Shown in pieces: positions 43,424 through 53,014 of a stretch of DNA of 64,000 bases; the stretch's first letter is position 1; the number at the start of each line of letters is the position of its first letter. The translations under genes and the position numbers were made by a program. The stretch comes from Nostoc sp. NIES-3756. GTDB taxonomy: Bacteria; Cyanobacteriota; Cyanobacteriia; Cyanobacteriales; Nostocaceae. The notes beneath the pieces are model-generated. The model did no database searches. It was not told where the DNA came from and saw only the letters and a list, made by a program, of their open reading frames with translations. The stretch is from positions 5,842,001 to 5,906,000 of the forward strand of contig NZ_AP017295.1 of assembly GCF_001548375.1 (NCBI RefSeq), read 5' to 3'.

Positions 43424-46108
43424 ATGAAAATCACTAAAATATCTCATTTAACTTATAAAAAGCTAGAAGATAAATATTCATATTTATTGTCTTCATCGCT
43501 AGATTTATTTTGTACTGTAGATTTTGATGGTAAGTTCAAATATTTGAATCCTGCATGGACAAAAACTTTAGGTTGGTCAAGTCACGAACTTCTAAACAAG
43601 CCTTTTATTGATTGCTTACATCCAGAAGATTGCCAAGATACCCTCTTAGAATTTCAAAAGCTGTTTCAAGTAAATACAGTATGCTTTGAAAATAGATATT
43701 TATGTAGCGATGGTTCCTACAAGTGGTTATCATGGAAAGCAATGTTTTTGAATACGAAAAAAGTAATTCATGCGTTAGTACATGATATTACATCATATAA
43801 AGAAAATGAAATAAAGTTACAAAAGGACATTCAAGAATTAGAAGCTTTTAAATTTGCCTTAAATACTCATTCTTTAGTGGCAATCACTGATTTAAAAGGA
43901 CGTATTACCTACGCTAATGATTTATTCTGTCAGGTTTCTAAATATTCTAAAAACGAGCTTTTAGGACAAGACCACAGAATTATTAATTCAGGTTATCACT
44001 CTAAAGAGTTTTTTGCTAATTTATGGAAAACCATTTCTCAGGGACAAATTTGGAAAGGCGAAGTTAAAAATAGAGCTAAAGACGGAAGCTTTTATTGGGT
44101 AGATACATTGATCACACCACTTCTAGGTGATGATGGTAAACCATATCAATATGTATCGATTCGTACAGATATTACACAGCGTAAGCTTTCAGAGTTAGCT
44201 TTATTAGAGCGATCGCGTTTATCTGTTTTAAGTGCAGAAGTGAGCCTTGCCTTATCTCAAAGTGGCACATTATCGGAAATTATGCAAAACTGCATACATA
44301 ATATTTCACAATCTCTGAATATAGCTTTAGTGTGTATTTGGACTTGTGAACGTCAAAACGAACAGTTACAATTGCAAGCTGGTATTCAATGCCAAGATAC
44401 TCAGTGTCATACCTTAAAAAATCCTCAAGATTTTCCCGAAAATGCAGTTTTGGCTAACAATATCATGGGTAGTATGACACAAAACTATCAACCTATGTTT
44501 AATGAAATAGTTAGGCTGCAAAATAATCAATATTCTAACTTGTATTTATCAGCATATCCATTAATTATAGAAGAAAAATTAATTGGTATTATGGCTTTAT
44601 TTAGCCAAAATCTATTTACCGAAGCTACACATAATTTATTAAATTGGATTGCTAGTAATATTGCTATTGCTATTGATCGTATATGGGCAAGAGAAGAACT
44701 TCTCAGTCGTCGAGAAGCTCTACTTTTACGCCTAGCTAGTCAAATTCGCAGTTCTCTTGACCTTGATACTATTCTGGAAATTGCTGTTACCGAAATTCGT
44801 AGTCTACTACAAATTGATCGCTGTTATTTTTTACGTTATTTACCTAATGTTGCTCAAGCGCATCTTATTATTACCCATGAAGCAGTAGGATCTAACTTGA
44901 CTACAATGTTGGGTGATGTACCATTGAAAAATAATCATTGGTTGCTAGAAGCATTACTCAATCAAGAGCTAGTTTGTATTGATAATATTCAAAACAATTT
45001 TCTCACAACTCAAGATACACCAGAAATTTTCAGTCAATTTGGGATTACTTCTCAATTACTACTACCAATTAAAAGTCAATCTGAAGAATTTGGTGCTATA
45101 GTTTGCAGTCATTGTCACGGTGAACGAGTCTGGAGTCAGAGCGATATTGTACTGCTCCAAGCTGTCAGCGATCAACTAGCGATCGCTATAGATCATGCTC
45201 AATTATACATTCAAAGCCGTGAAACAGCTTTAGCCGCCCAAGCCCAAGCAGAAAAACTTACTCAAACTCTTTATCAATTACAACAAGCGCAATCTCAACT
45301 GGTACAGCACGAAAAAATGTCTAGCTTGGGACAATTAGTAGCTGGTGTAGCTCATGAAATCAATAACCCAGTTAATTTTATTCATGGAAATATCTCTCAT
45401 GCCAAAGAATATATCCAAGATATTTTACAACTACTAAATCTCTACCAAGAACACTATCCCCATGCTGATCAAGAAATTCAAGACTTTACCGAAGAGATTG
45501 ATATAGATTTTATTATTGATGATTTGCAGAAAATTCTCACTTCTATGAATATGGGTACTAATCGTATCCGGGAAATTGTTTTGAGTCTACGTAACTTTTC
45601 TCGATTAGATGAAGCAGAGAAAAAATTAGTAGATATTCATGAAGGTATCGAAAATACGCTCTTAATTTTGCATCATCGTTGGAAAAATAGTGGTATTGGC
45701 TTAGGCATATCTATTATTAAAGAATATAGTGAAATACCTTTAATAGATTGTTACCCAGGACAACTCAATCAAGTATTCATGAATATTATCACTAATGCTA
45801 TAGATGCTTTAGAAGAATCAGTCGTGCATGGTAAAATCGCTCACAATCCTCAAATTCACATTCATACTGAACTTTTAGATAGTAAGTTTGCTTCTATTCG
45901 TATTGCTGATAACGGTGTAGGAATGACGGAAGAAATTAGAAACCGTTTATTTGACCCATTTTTTACAACAAAGCCTGTAGGTAAAGGTACAGGTTTAGGA
46001 TTATCTATTAGTTATCAAATTATCGTCGAAAAGCATGGTGGGACATTGCGATGTTTGTCAGAACCAGGTAAAGGTACAGAATTTTGGATTCAAATTCCTG
46101 TAAAATGA
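43424..46108 (+). CDS. Sensor histidine kinase, PAS-PAS-GAF-GAF-HisKA-HATPase
   Basis: An 894-residue cytoplasmic two-component kinase without transmembrane segments. ATG 43424 is preferred because TAAGGTGA sits five bases upstream; GTG 43418 is in frame. Domains in order: PAS about 18-135 (FCTVDFDGKFKYLNPAWTKT), PAS about 140-262 with PAC end (YQYVSIRTDITQRKLSELAL), GAF about 268-425, GAF about 430-600 (DLDTILEIAVTEIRSLLQID) and a coiled linker. The HisKA-type dimerisation domain follows with phospho-acceptor His644 (GVAHEINNPVNFIHGN). The ATPase domain has the N box ([15 protein letters not shown]), G1 (DNGVGM), F (FDPFFTT) and G2 (GKGTGLGLS). It has no receiver domain and no response regulator next to it. 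The signal is unknown. Confidence 0.92.
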   Translation: MKITKISHLTYKKLEDKYSYLLSSSLDLFCTVDFDGKFKYLNPAWTKTLGWSSHELLNKPFIDCLHPEDCQDTLLEFQKLFQVNTVCFENRYLCSDGSYKWLSWKAMFLNTKKVIHALVHDITSYKENEIKLQKDIQELEAFKFALNTHSLVAITDLKGRITYANDLFCQVSKYSKNELLGQDHRIINSGYHSKEFFANLWKTISQGQIWKGEVKNRAKDGSFYWVDTLITPLLGDDGKPYQYVSIRTDITQRKLSELALLERSRLSVLSAEVSLALSQSGTLSEIMQNCIHNISQSLNIALVCIWTCERQNEQLQLQAGIQCQDTQCHTLKNPQDFPENAVLANNIMGSMTQNYQPMFNEIVRLQNNQYSNLYLSAYPLIIEEKLIGIMALFSQNLFTEATHNLLNWIASNIAIAIDRIWAREELLSRREALLLRLASQIRSSLDLDTILEIAVTEIRSLLQIDRCYFLRYLPNVAQAHLIITHEAVGSNLTTMLGDVPLKNNHWLLEALLNQELVCIDNIQNNFLTTQDTPEIFSQFGITSQLLLPIKSQSEEFGAIVCSHCHGERVWSQSDIVLLQAVSDQLAIAIDHAQLYIQSRETALAAQAQAEKLTQTLYQLQQAQSQLVQHEKMSSLGQLVAGVAHEINNPVNFIHGNISHAKEYIQDILQLLNLYQEHYPHADQEIQDFTEEIDIDFIIDDLQKILTSMNMGTNRIREIVLSLRNFSRLDEAEKKLVDIHEGIENTLLILHHRWKNSGIGLGISIIKEYSEIPLIDCYPGQLNQVFMNIITNAIDALEESVVHGKIAHNPQIHIHTELLDSKFASIRIADNGVGMTEEIRNRLFDPFFTTKPVGKGTGLGLSISYQIIVEKHGGTLRCLSEPGKGTEFWIQIPVK

Positions 46109-46259
46109 AAATGAAATTTTTAATTTGGTTAACGTAAAAATTAATTAAAAAATAATAGTTTTCAATCAGTAGTTACAGTTAGGATAAAGACAGCAGTAGC
46201 AAAGCATAAGTTTAGCACTGTTATACTACTCCGACTGACATTAAACAGGGTGAATTAAT

Positions 46260-46376
46260 ATGGCTGAAAATATCCCAAAAATCACCAACCCTGACCACAG
46301 TATTGGCAATATCATTATTATTACTTTCATTGCCTTTTGTGGGTTAACTTTTCTCTTCCTTTTAGGAATTTTCTAA
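46260..46376 (+). CDS. 38-aa single-helix membrane protein
   Basis: A very short gene: ATG 46260 with AGGGTGAATTA upstream, 38 codons, stop at 46374-46376. It reads MAENIPKITNPDHSIGNIII and continues into a hydrophobic helix (TFIAFCGLTFLFLLGIF), a one-pass membrane protein with a polar N-terminus, in the size range of small photosystem or transporter subunits. A strong hairpin 30 bp downstream supports it as a real transcription unit. I cannot match it to a named subunit. Confidence 0.55.
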   Translation: MAENIPKITNPDHSIGNIIIITFIAFCGLTFLFLLGIF

Positions 46377-46405
46377 AAATTTGGCTGTAATTTCAAACAA
46401 ATTGG

Positions 46406-46440
46406 ATGGAAGCAGAGTTATATATGTATCTGCTTCCATT
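46406..46440 (+). terminator. Hairpin after the 38-aa gene
   Basis: ATGGAAGCAGA (46406-46416) pairs perfectly with TCTGCTTCCAT (46429-46439) and is followed by TATTATT. The T run is weak, so termination is likely but not certain. Confidence 0.6.
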
Positions 46441-46550
46441 ATTATTGGTCTGCACTATTTAAGAGGATAATTAAAAAATGCTCTTGTATGACGACTTGCA
46501 AGAGCAGTGTACCGATGAATTTAATGCCCATAATGCCCAAACTTTATCAC

Positions 46551-46871
46551 CTAAGCTTCCTCAGGTTCAAGTTGAGCCACTGTAACAGCATTCACAGCAA
46601 AAGCAAATACTAATGGCATAGGACACCGGAGAACAAAAGTAGAAATCACCGCCAAAATTGTGCTAACTACGGCTGACATTGACCACAATTTTTCATCAAA
46701 GGTTAATCCTTTTTCAGCTTTAATGCCTCTGAGAACATGGTTTGGAATAGGTTCAGGCATAACACAGCCAGGAGGAAACGCCCAATAGTGGTTTCGTCTT
46801 TCTTCAAATAATTCTGTCCAGCCGTTCTCCTCGCACCATGCTTCGATCCATTCAATAGAGTAATGAGTCAT
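46551..46871 (-). CDS. Small conserved membrane protein, 106 aa
   Basis: Starts at ATG 46871 (MTHYSIEWIEAWCEENGWTE). The first 60 residues are polar with several Trp and acidic residues (LFEERRNHYWAFPPGCVMPE). Two hydrophobic segments follow at about 64-80 (WSMSAVVSTILAVISTFVL) and 84-99 (MPLVFAFAVNAVTVAQL). The sequence looks like a conserved cyanobacterial family with an N-terminal cytoplasmic region and a C-terminal hairpin anchor, but I cannot name it. It is convergent with the 38-aa gene. Confidence 0.65.
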   Translation of the reverse strand: MTHYSIEWIEAWCEENGWTELFEERRNHYWAFPPGCVMPEPIPNHVLRGIKAEKGLTFDEKLWSMSAVVSTILAVISTFVLRCPMPLVFAFAVNAVTVAQLEPEEA

Positions 46872-47457
46872 AATCGCTGTTACTGATTCTTCTTGTTGAG
46901 TTTGTTTACTTGGTAAAAATAAGAGTTTAGATAATTTATAGCGAGCCAGTAGTTAATTAAGACATTACAATCAACTCTGCATATAGGAGCTTATTAATCA
47001 GCAGAAACAAATAGTTTTTATGCTCATTGTCTTGCTATAGCTTCACCTTGTTTAACAGACTAACAGTCAACTTTGCCTAGTAAACATAAAATACAATAAA
47101 CTTTACCTACAAAAATCAAAGTAAATAAATGTAAATCTAGTGCGATCGCCTAATAACTATTAAAATCATTTATATCGCAAAAACCATCGTCAAAAATCAA
47201 GAATTGTAAACTACAGCCTGAGCAACTACTAGATTATTGACTTAATACTTTATATATCTTCTAAAACACTAATTTATCTAGTACCCAAAGTTATATCTAG
47301 CTAATCATTTGTCAGTATTTAGTCATAAATTCCAGGATATAGACTGCTAGAGAGAAATGTTGTTAGCGGTAGTAGGGCTTTGAACAGTTAACGACTTTTG
47401 TGACAAAATGTTAAGCAGAAGGTAATGCAAAATAACTAGAAAATAGGGGATACAGAA
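46872..47457. other. Intergenic region, 586 bp
   Basis: AT-rich DNA between divergent genes. It contains one HIP1-like site near 47142 and one copy of the dispersed TGTTAGCGGTA motif at 47361. No reading frame, RNA gene or strong hairpin is seen. Confidence 0.45.
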
Positions 47458-48009
47458 GTGGCAATCCAGAATGCTAAAAATTCTTACGTGTTCATCAAAA
47501 ACCGAATGAGCCAGCTGACCAAGTTCTGCACGATCGCATTAGCTATAATATCGGCGATCGCTATACTTTGCTCACCCTACCCAGCCCTAGCCGACTGGAC
47601 TCATCCCCTATCATTTAGCAATGCTGAATTATCAAGACATAACTTCGCGGGTGAAAGTCTACAAGCGGCTGAGTTTTCTAATGCTAATTTAGAATTGGCT
47701 AACTTTGTTGGTGCTGACTTGCGTGGTGCAGTTTTGAGTGCTTCTGTGATGACACAAACAAATCTCCAAGGAGCAGATTTAACGAATGCGATGGTTGATC
47801 AGGTAAACTTAACAGGGGCTAATTTAAGCGATGCCGTTTTTAAAGAAGCTCTTTTACTCCGCGCCGTATTCGCTAACGTGAACATAGAAGGCGCAGACTT
47901 TACTGATGCAATTTTGGATAAAGCACAAATTAAAGAACTTTGTACAAAAGCTAGCGGAGTAAATACAAAAACTGGCGTAGAAACTCGTGATTCTTTAGGA
48001 TGTCGATGA
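47458..48009 (+). CDS. Exported pentapeptide-repeat protein
   Basis: A 183-residue protein from GTG 47458; an internal ATG at 47506 (MSQLTKFCTIALAIISAIAI) would give a better-proportioned signal peptide, with cleavage near ALA-DWT. The mature part is made of A(D/N)LXX pentapeptide repeats from about 55 to 160 (NLELANFVGADLRGAVLSAS, NLQGADLTNAMVDQVNLTGA), forming a right-handed quadrilateral beta helix of about four coils. Such lumenal pentapeptide proteins are common in cyanobacteria, with mostly unknown roles. Its TGA overlaps the purK start as ATGA, so the two genes are translationally coupled. Confidence 0.85.
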   Translation: MAIQNAKNSYVFIKNRMSQLTKFCTIALAIISAIAILCSPYPALADWTHPLSFSNAELSRHNFAGESLQAAEFSNANLELANFVGADLRGAVLSASVMTQTNLQGADLTNAMVDQVNLTGANLSDAVFKEALLLRAVFANVNIEGADFTDAILDKAQIKELCTKASGVNTKTGVETRDSLGCR

Positions 48010-49148
48010 AGCGTGTAGGCGTAATTGGTGGTGGGCAGCTGGCTTGGATGATGGGAAGCGCAGCAACTAAACTAGGGGTTGAGTTGATAGTGCAGACTCC
48101 TAGTATGAATGATCCGGCTGTATCTATTGCCCAGGATACTGTATTGGCAAAGATTGATGATGCTCATGCTACAGAAGTTTTAGCTCAAAAGAGTGATGTC
48201 ATCACCTTTGAAAATGAATTTGTCAATCTTGAGGCTTTATCACTATTAGAAAATCAAGGTATCTGTTTCCGTCCCAAGTTAGACGCTTTAAAACCATTAT
48301 TAGATAAATATCATCAGCGTTGCTACTTACAAGAGTTAGGTTTACCTGTTCCCCAGTTCTTCGCGTTAGAACACCAAGAAAATTTATTATCCAAAATAGA
48401 TGATTTGGGTTTCCCATTAGTATTAAAATCTCGTCGCCACGGTTATGACGGACAAGGCACTTTTATCATTCATGATTTAGCAACTTTACAAGAGAAAATT
48501 GAGTTAGATAAAAATACAAATACCGCATTTTTAATAGAAGAATTTATCCCTTTTGAACGGGAATTAGCAGTAATTGCGGCTCGTTATGTAGATGGTGAAA
48601 TTGTCATCTATCCTGTGGTAGAAACACAGCAAGAACAGCAAGTCTGTAGACGAGTCATTGCACCTGCTGATATTACACCTGAGCAAGCTATAGCCTCCGA
48701 AGCGATCGCTCGTACACTATTAGATGGTTTGCAAGTAGTCGGCGTTTTTGGTATCGAGTTATTTCTCACCACTGATGGTCAAGTCTTAGTCAATGAAATC
48801 GCACCCCGCACCCACAATTCGGGACATTTTTCTCTAGATGCCTGCGAAACATCGCAATTTGAACAACACTTAAGGGCTGTTTGCGGATTATCTTTAGGCA
48901 ACCCAGCTTTAAAATGCGCTGGTGCAGTCATGGTAAATCTTTTAGGCTACGAAACCTCTCACAGTGACTACCAAAGCCAGCGCCAACAACTAGCTGCCAT
49001 TCCCCAAGCTTATGTCTACTGGTACGGCAAAACAGAGTCTCGTCCAGGGCGCAAACTAGGACACATTACAGTTTTGTTAAACAATCATAACCAAAACCAA
49101 GCAGAGGCGATCGCTCAGACCATAGAATCGATTTGGTATCCCAGTTAG
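48006..49148 (+). CDS. purK: 5-(carboxyamino)imidazole ribonucleotide synthase
   Basis: PurK uses ATP and bicarbonate to carboxylate aminoimidazole ribonucleotide in purine synthesis. From ATG 48006 (MKRVGVIGGGQLAWMMGSAA) the product has 380 residues; an ATG two codons upstream is also possible. The ATP-grasp pattern is clear: LPVPQFFAL, FPLVLKSRRHGYDGQGTFII, FLIEEFIPFERELAVIAARY, GVFGIELFLTTDGQVLVNEI and APRTHNSGHFSLDACETSQF. The start overlaps the stop of the pentapeptide gene. The 6S RNA gene follows downstream, an arrangement known in other cyanobacteria. Confidence 0.95.
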   Translation: MKRVGVIGGGQLAWMMGSAATKLGVELIVQTPSMNDPAVSIAQDTVLAKIDDAHATEVLAQKSDVITFENEFVNLEALSLLENQGICFRPKLDALKPLLDKYHQRCYLQELGLPVPQFFALEHQENLLSKIDDLGFPLVLKSRRHGYDGQGTFIIHDLATLQEKIELDKNTNTAFLIEEFIPFERELAVIAARYVDGEIVIYPVVETQQEQQVCRRVIAPADITPEQAIASEAIARTLLDGLQVVGVFGIELFLTTDGQVLVNEIAPRTHNSGHFSLDACETSQFEQHLRAVCGLSLGNPALKCAGAVMVNLLGYETSHSDYQSQRQQLAAIPQAYVYWYGKTESRPGRKLGHITVLLNNHNQNQAEAIAQTIESIWYPS

Positions 49149-49227
49149 AAAATGAGGGACAAGGGAGAGAATAATCATTACTGCCTCTTGCCTCTTCCCC
49201 ATTCCCCAAAATTTTTACATTTTGAAT

Positions 49228-49256
49228 TTGTACAACCTGTTTTTGGAAGCTATAAT
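49228..49256 (+). promoter_or_regulatory. Promoter of the 6S RNA gene
   Basis: TTGTAC (49228-49233) and TATAAT (49251-49256) are separated by 17 bp, close to the ideal housekeeping promoter, and the predicted start at about 49262 coincides with the 5' arm of the 6S closing stem. Confidence 0.75.
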
Positions 49257-49261
49257 GAGTT

Positions 49262-49447
49262 AGTTGCACTGCGACGTTGGTGACTGCCATCAAGTTTTTT
49301 GATCTATGTCTTTAAGAAAAAGGGAACTAAACGTCTCTCGTGGCAGTAGACCGGGCATGTACCCGGAAACTTTAAACGAGGAAAATCGGTTCCCCCCTGG
49401 TTTTACCAGGTCATAAACTTAGGTAAAACGGCGTTGCGGTGAACTCA
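49262..49447 (+). ncRNA. ssaA: 6S RNA
   Basis: A non-coding RNA of about 186 nt that binds RNA polymerase and lowers transcription from some promoters. Evidence: it follows purK as in other cyanobacteria, has a strong promoter and terminator, and folds as one long interrupted hairpin. The ends pair (AGTTGCACTGCGACG with CGTTGCGGTGAACT). Inside, GGGAAC (49322-49327) pairs with GTTCCC (49389-49394) and CTCGT (49337-49341) with ACGAG (49376-49380), and CCGGG-catgta-CCCGG (49351-49366) caps the structure. The large unpaired stretches between these stems fit the open-promoter-like bubble. The ends are estimated to within a few bases. Confidence 0.8.
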
Positions 49448-49455
49448 AAATTTTT

Positions 49456-49491
49456 AGCTCCCAAATCGTTACTTGGGAGCTTTAGTTTTTT
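49456..49491 (+). terminator. Terminator downstream of 6S RNA
   Basis: AGCTCCCAA (49456-49464) pairs with TTGGGAGCT (49473-49481) and is followed by TTAGTTTTTT. Confidence 0.85.
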
Positions 49492-49516
49492 AATGGGCAA
49501 TTCATACAAGCAGACA

Positions 49517-49546
49517 AATAAAAACCCCACCTGTTAAAGTGGGGAG
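49517..49546 (-). terminator. Minus-strand terminator in the 6S-argG gap
   Basis: On the minus strand CCCCAC (49544-49539) pairs with GTGGGG (49530-49525) and is followed by TTTTTATTT. No minus-strand gene is known upstream, which hints at an unannotated transcript. Confidence 0.6.
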
Positions 49547-49571
49547 TGATTCAATCAGGATTTCTCTTGTC

Positions 49572-49585
49572 AGTACAATTGTACT
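49572..49585. promoter_or_regulatory. LexA-like palindrome AGTACAATTGTACT in the 6S-argG gap
   Basis: The same 14-bp core as at 40511-40524, an exact match to RGTACNNNDGTWCB. It lies 26 bp from the minus-strand terminator and about 370 bp before argG, and TATAGT on the minus strand overlaps it. Besides these signals, 49586-49953 holds only heptad-type repeats near argG. Confidence 0.45.
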
Positions 49586-49953
49586 ATACAAGTTAAAAAA
49601 TAACAAGCTATGTGCAGAAAACTGTTCATAGCTTTATTTCTTATCAGTTGCCAGCAAAGATTTTATGCTGACTGACGGCTTTTCTTCTGGCGGCTTGTGC
49701 ATAAACCAACAACACAAGCGATGGGCTACGCCCCGCCTTCGGCGATCGCAGTTCCAAAAAGTGCTAACTAAAGGTTCTGGTACTGTAGAGAAAATGAGCA
49801 TCTTCCCAGCTAGAAAGAAAATATAGCTGTAACCACATAAATTAAGACATTTTCAAAGCTTGAATGCAGGGAATAGTAAGACTTTCCCTCCTGCCTCCTG
49901 CCTTCTGCTATATAATAATGACTCATTATTTGTTTTCCTAACTGGAGAAAGCA

Positions 49954-51156
49954 ATGGGTCGCGCCAAAAAGGTTGTTCTGGCATATTCTGGTGGGGTAGA
50001 TACCTCCGTTTGTATTCCTTACTTAAAGCAAGAGTGGGGAGTAGAAGAGGTAATTACCCTCGCAGCAGATTTAGGCCAGGGAGATGAATTAGAACCAATC
50101 CGAGAAAAAGCTTTAAAATCGGGTGCAAGTGAATCCCTAGTAGCGGATGTCAAAGAAAGTTTTATTAAAGATTATGCTTTTCCCGCGATTCAGGCCAACG
50201 CCCTTTATGAAAATCGCTATCCTCTAGGAACTGCCTTAGCCCGGCCGTTGATTGCTAAGATATTAGTCGAAGCAGCAGAAAAATACGGTGCTGATGCGAT
50301 CGCACATGGTTGTACAGGTAAAGGTAACGATCAGGTGCGCTTTGATGTTTCTTGTACCGCCCTCAATCCTAATTTAAAAATCCTCGCCCCGGCGCGGGAA
50401 TGGGGAATGAGTCGAGAAGCAACCATCGCCTATGGTGAAAAGTTTGGTATTCCTGCACCAGTGAAAAAGTCTTCACCTTACAGTATTGATAAGAATCTAC
50501 TGGGGCGCAGTATAGAAGCTGGCTTATTAGAAGATCCCAAATTTGAACCGCCAGAAGAAATTTATGAAATGACAAAGGCGATCGCAGATACTCCTAATGA
50601 GCCAGAATACATTGAGATAGGATTTACCCAAGGTATACCCACCGCCATCAACGGTACGTCTAAGAATGCTGTAGAACTAATTCACGAACTCAATCAAATA
50701 GTAGGAAATCACGGTGTCGGACGCATCGACATGATTGAAAACCGACTAGTGGGAATTAAATCGAGAGAAATTTATGAATCTCCCGCGATGTTAGTGCTAA
50801 TTAATGCCCACCGTGACTTAGAAAGCTTGACCTTGACAGCAGATGTTAGCCATTACAAACGAGGCATTGAAGAGACATATAGCCAAATAGTTTATAACGG
50901 TCTGTGGTACAGTCCCCTCAAAGCAGCCTTAGATGCTTTTATTCAAAAAACCCAAGAAAGAGTATCAGGAACTGTCCGAGTAAAGCTATTCAAAGGTAAC
51001 GCCACCATAGTTGGACGCTGGAGTGACAACACACTCTACACCCCAGACTTAGCCACCTACGGCGCAGAAGACCAATTTGACCACAAAGCCGCCGAAGGCT
51101 TCATCTACGTTTGGGGACTACCCACACGTATTTGGGCGCAGAAGGATAGAGGTTAG
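49954..51156 (+). CDS. argG: Argininosuccinate synthase
   Basis: ArgG joins citrulline and aspartate with ATP in arginine synthesis, which also feeds cyanophycin in these organisms. The 400-residue protein starts at ATG 49954 with ACTGGAGAAAGCA upstream. Motifs: [20 protein letters not shown] (ATP-pyrophosphatase loop), [60 protein letters not shown] and [26 protein letters not shown] at 49911-49916 is a possible -10, with a CCTCCTG repeat just upstream of it. The gene is monocistronic. Confidence 0.97.
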   Translation: MGRAKKVVLAYSGGVDTSVCIPYLKQEWGVEEVITLAADLGQGDELEPIREKALKSGASESLVADVKESFIKDYAFPAIQANALYENRYPLGTALARPLIAKILVEAAEKYGADAIAHGCTGKGNDQVRFDVSCTALNPNLKILAPAREWGMSREATIAYGEKFGIPAPVKKSSPYSIDKNLLGRSIEAGLLEDPKFEPPEEIYEMTKAIADTPNEPEYIEIGFTQGIPTAINGTSKNAVELIHELNQIVGNHGVGRIDMIENRLVGIKSREIYESPAMLVLINAHRDLESLTLTADVSHYKRGIEETYSQIVYNGLWYSPLKAALDAFIQKTQERVSGTVRVKLFKGNATIVGRWSDNTLYTPDLATYGAEDQFDHKAAEGFIYVWGLPTRIWAQKDRG

Positions 51157-51159
51157 GGG

Positions 51160-51290
51160 TAAGGGAGATGAGGGGGATGAGGGGGATGAAGGAGATGAAG
51201 AGCAATATTACTCAGCACTTCTTACTCTCCTATCTCCCCCCACTTCCGGTTGGTGAGCGCAGTCGAACCACATCTCCTCTACTCCCCACT
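51160..51290. repeat. GGGGGATGA and related short repeats between argG and dedA
   Basis: Runs of gatgaggg/ggatgagg (51168-51200) and ctcccc-type units (51225-51290) fill the gap between the convergent genes. No gene. Confidence 0.6.
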
Positions 51291-51292
51291 CC

Positions 51293-51922
51293 CTATTCTC
51301 CAGCCGCCCGTTTAACCTGACGAGACTCCAGCCATATCGGCACGAAAATCAACGCCGCCAGTATGAGGACAGCTACAATAGCAAACTGACTTACCCAAGC
51401 AACTAATTGTTCAAGGGAAATTACTTTACCTGCGAAAAAGGCTAATGTCACCATCAAACTAGCCCAAGCAGTCGCCCCTGCTAAGTTATATGCAAAGAAT
51501 TTTCCAAAAGGCATCTCAGCTATACCTGCCAAAGGAGCCGCAAAAATTCTTAACAATGCAAAAAAGCGTCCAAAAAATACAGCTTTGCCAGCATTTTGAC
51601 TAAATTGTTCTTTGATATTTAATAATCTTTCTTCAGAAACCCGAAAAATTTTACCTATTCGCAGCAAGAAAGGCCAACCACCTAGTTTCCCAACCCAGTA
51701 GCCGCAATTAGCGCCAATTACAGCTCCAGTAACGGCGACACTGAGAACTAGCCAGTAATTCAATTCATCACTGCCAGCCAAAAATCCACCCACTAGAGTT
51801 ACAGTTTCACCAGGTATGGGAAGACCCAAATTTTCTAGTAATATTCCTAAAAAAATCGCCCAGTAACCGTACTGATGGGCAAACTCCTGAATGTTTTCTA
51901 GTGAAATCAGCTCAAGAGACAT
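51293..51922 (-). CDS. DedA-family membrane protein
   Basis: A 209-residue inner-membrane protein with five or six hydrophobic segments. The DedA signature FLGILLENLGLPIPGETVTL lies at about 23-42, followed by the conserved GCNCGYWVGKLGG-like stretch (GANCGYWVGKLGG) and AVFFGRFFALLRIFAAPLAG with its key Arg residues. DedA/VTT proteins are lipid scramblases or transporters; some recycle undecaprenyl phosphate, others affect envelope integrity. The start is ATG 51922. The gene is convergent with argG. Confidence 0.9.
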   Translation of the reverse strand: MSLELISLENIQEFAHQYGYWAIFLGILLENLGLPIPGETVTLVGGFLAGSDELNYWLVLSVAVTGAVIGANCGYWVGKLGGWPFLLRIGKIFRVSEERLLNIKEQFSQNAGKAVFFGRFFALLRIFAAPLAGIAEMPFGKFFAYNLAGATAWASLMVTLAFFAGKVISLEQLVAWVSQFAIVAVLILAALIFVPIWLESRQVKRAAGE

Positions 51923-52382
51923 CCCGCACCGCCGTCTTTACAATTTTTTACCATATACCTTATCTTGGCTCGTTTATGCCTGGGGTGTCAATCAAGCCGC
52001 CTTTGGATATTATGATCATTATTATGCTTCTTATATCTACTGCTGTGTGCGTATTGACAATACAATATAGTGCAGTTAATAGCACAGCCGCATAATTACG
52101 TGCATAAATCAACTATTTATTATAAAAAATTTATAAAAACCCTGGACAAATATAAAAATTATGTAAAAGATGCGCTTGATACTGAAATCATTAGGCGTTT
52201 GTGCCTATATTGATGAAAGTTAACACAAATTATACGGCATGGGTACTGACAGAAAATTTGTCAACTATATAGCTGTTGTGTTTCGTTTACACGAATAGGA
52301 CAGCGAACTTGTTGATGGGTTTGATCAGTATTAATAGCTGTTTCTTGCTTTTGTTAAGTGTGCAGTTTACTTAGTAAAATTT
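51923..52382. other. Intergenic region between divergent dedA and the STAS gene
   Basis: 460 bp, AT-rich. It should carry promoters for both genes. No convincing gene or hairpin is seen. Confidence 0.45.
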
Positions 52383-52736
52383 ATGACTATTACACAAGAA
52401 CCACAACTAGTTTTGTTCAAGCCCCAAGGTAGTATAGATTTGCAAGGTGGCTTGGCTTTGACAGAACAAATGAGTCAGGCAGGCTCCCAACCAGATCAAC
52501 TCTGGGTTATTGATTTAGCAGAGGTAGATTTTATGGATAGCTCTGGGTTAGTTTCACTAATTAAAGGACTTACTTCTGCAAGGCAATTTGGTTGTCGCTT
52601 AGTTCTGTGTAATGTACAAACTCCAGTCAGATTGATTTTAGAACTCACTCAACTAGATTCTGTGTTTGAAATTTTCGACACTTACGAAGATATTCTTACG
52701 CTCGTTAACGGTGGTAATCTCGCTTTAGTGAGCTAA
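52383..52736 (+). CDS. STAS-domain anti-sigma factor antagonist-like protein
   Basis: A 117-residue single STAS domain. The phosphorylation-site motif DFMDSSGLVSLIKGL lies at about 49-63, with the candidate phospho-Ser in D-S-S-G. The N-terminal strand pair LVLFKPQGSIDLQGGLALTE and the C-terminal TQLDSVFEIFDTYED are typical. Such proteins bind anti-sigma kinases in partner-switching control. No kinase or phosphatase partner is adjacent. The start is ATG 52383. Confidence 0.88.
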   Translation: MTITQEPQLVLFKPQGSIDLQGGLALTEQMSQAGSQPDQLWVIDLAEVDFMDSSGLVSLIKGLTSARQFGCRLVLCNVQTPVRLILELTQLDSVFEIFDTYEDILTLVNGGNLALVS

Positions 52737-53014
52737 TCTAATACCTTACGATAGATAGGTGGCGATGTCAATAGAAAGTGGTAGCTTCTTTTCAAAACCG
52801 TCATTTTTACCATTACCTATGACTGCACCTATCGTCGGAGTATCTCATACCAAGGCATCACCTCTACTACGCCTCTACCCTATTAGGCCAATTGATATTA
52901 AGGTTGTCTAATTCAAAGCAGGCGTGAGTATTTATCTTTGGCATTTTTGCAAATTGCGATCGCTCAATAAAATTATGGAACTAAAGAATTAGCAAATTTT
53001 ATAGATGAGGAGTT

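Noticed and set aside
51901..52095. 64-codon plus-strand frame at the dedA start
   Set aside because: It overlaps the dedA coding start in antisense. The hydrophobic composition reflects AT-rich DNA, and no ribosome site is seen.
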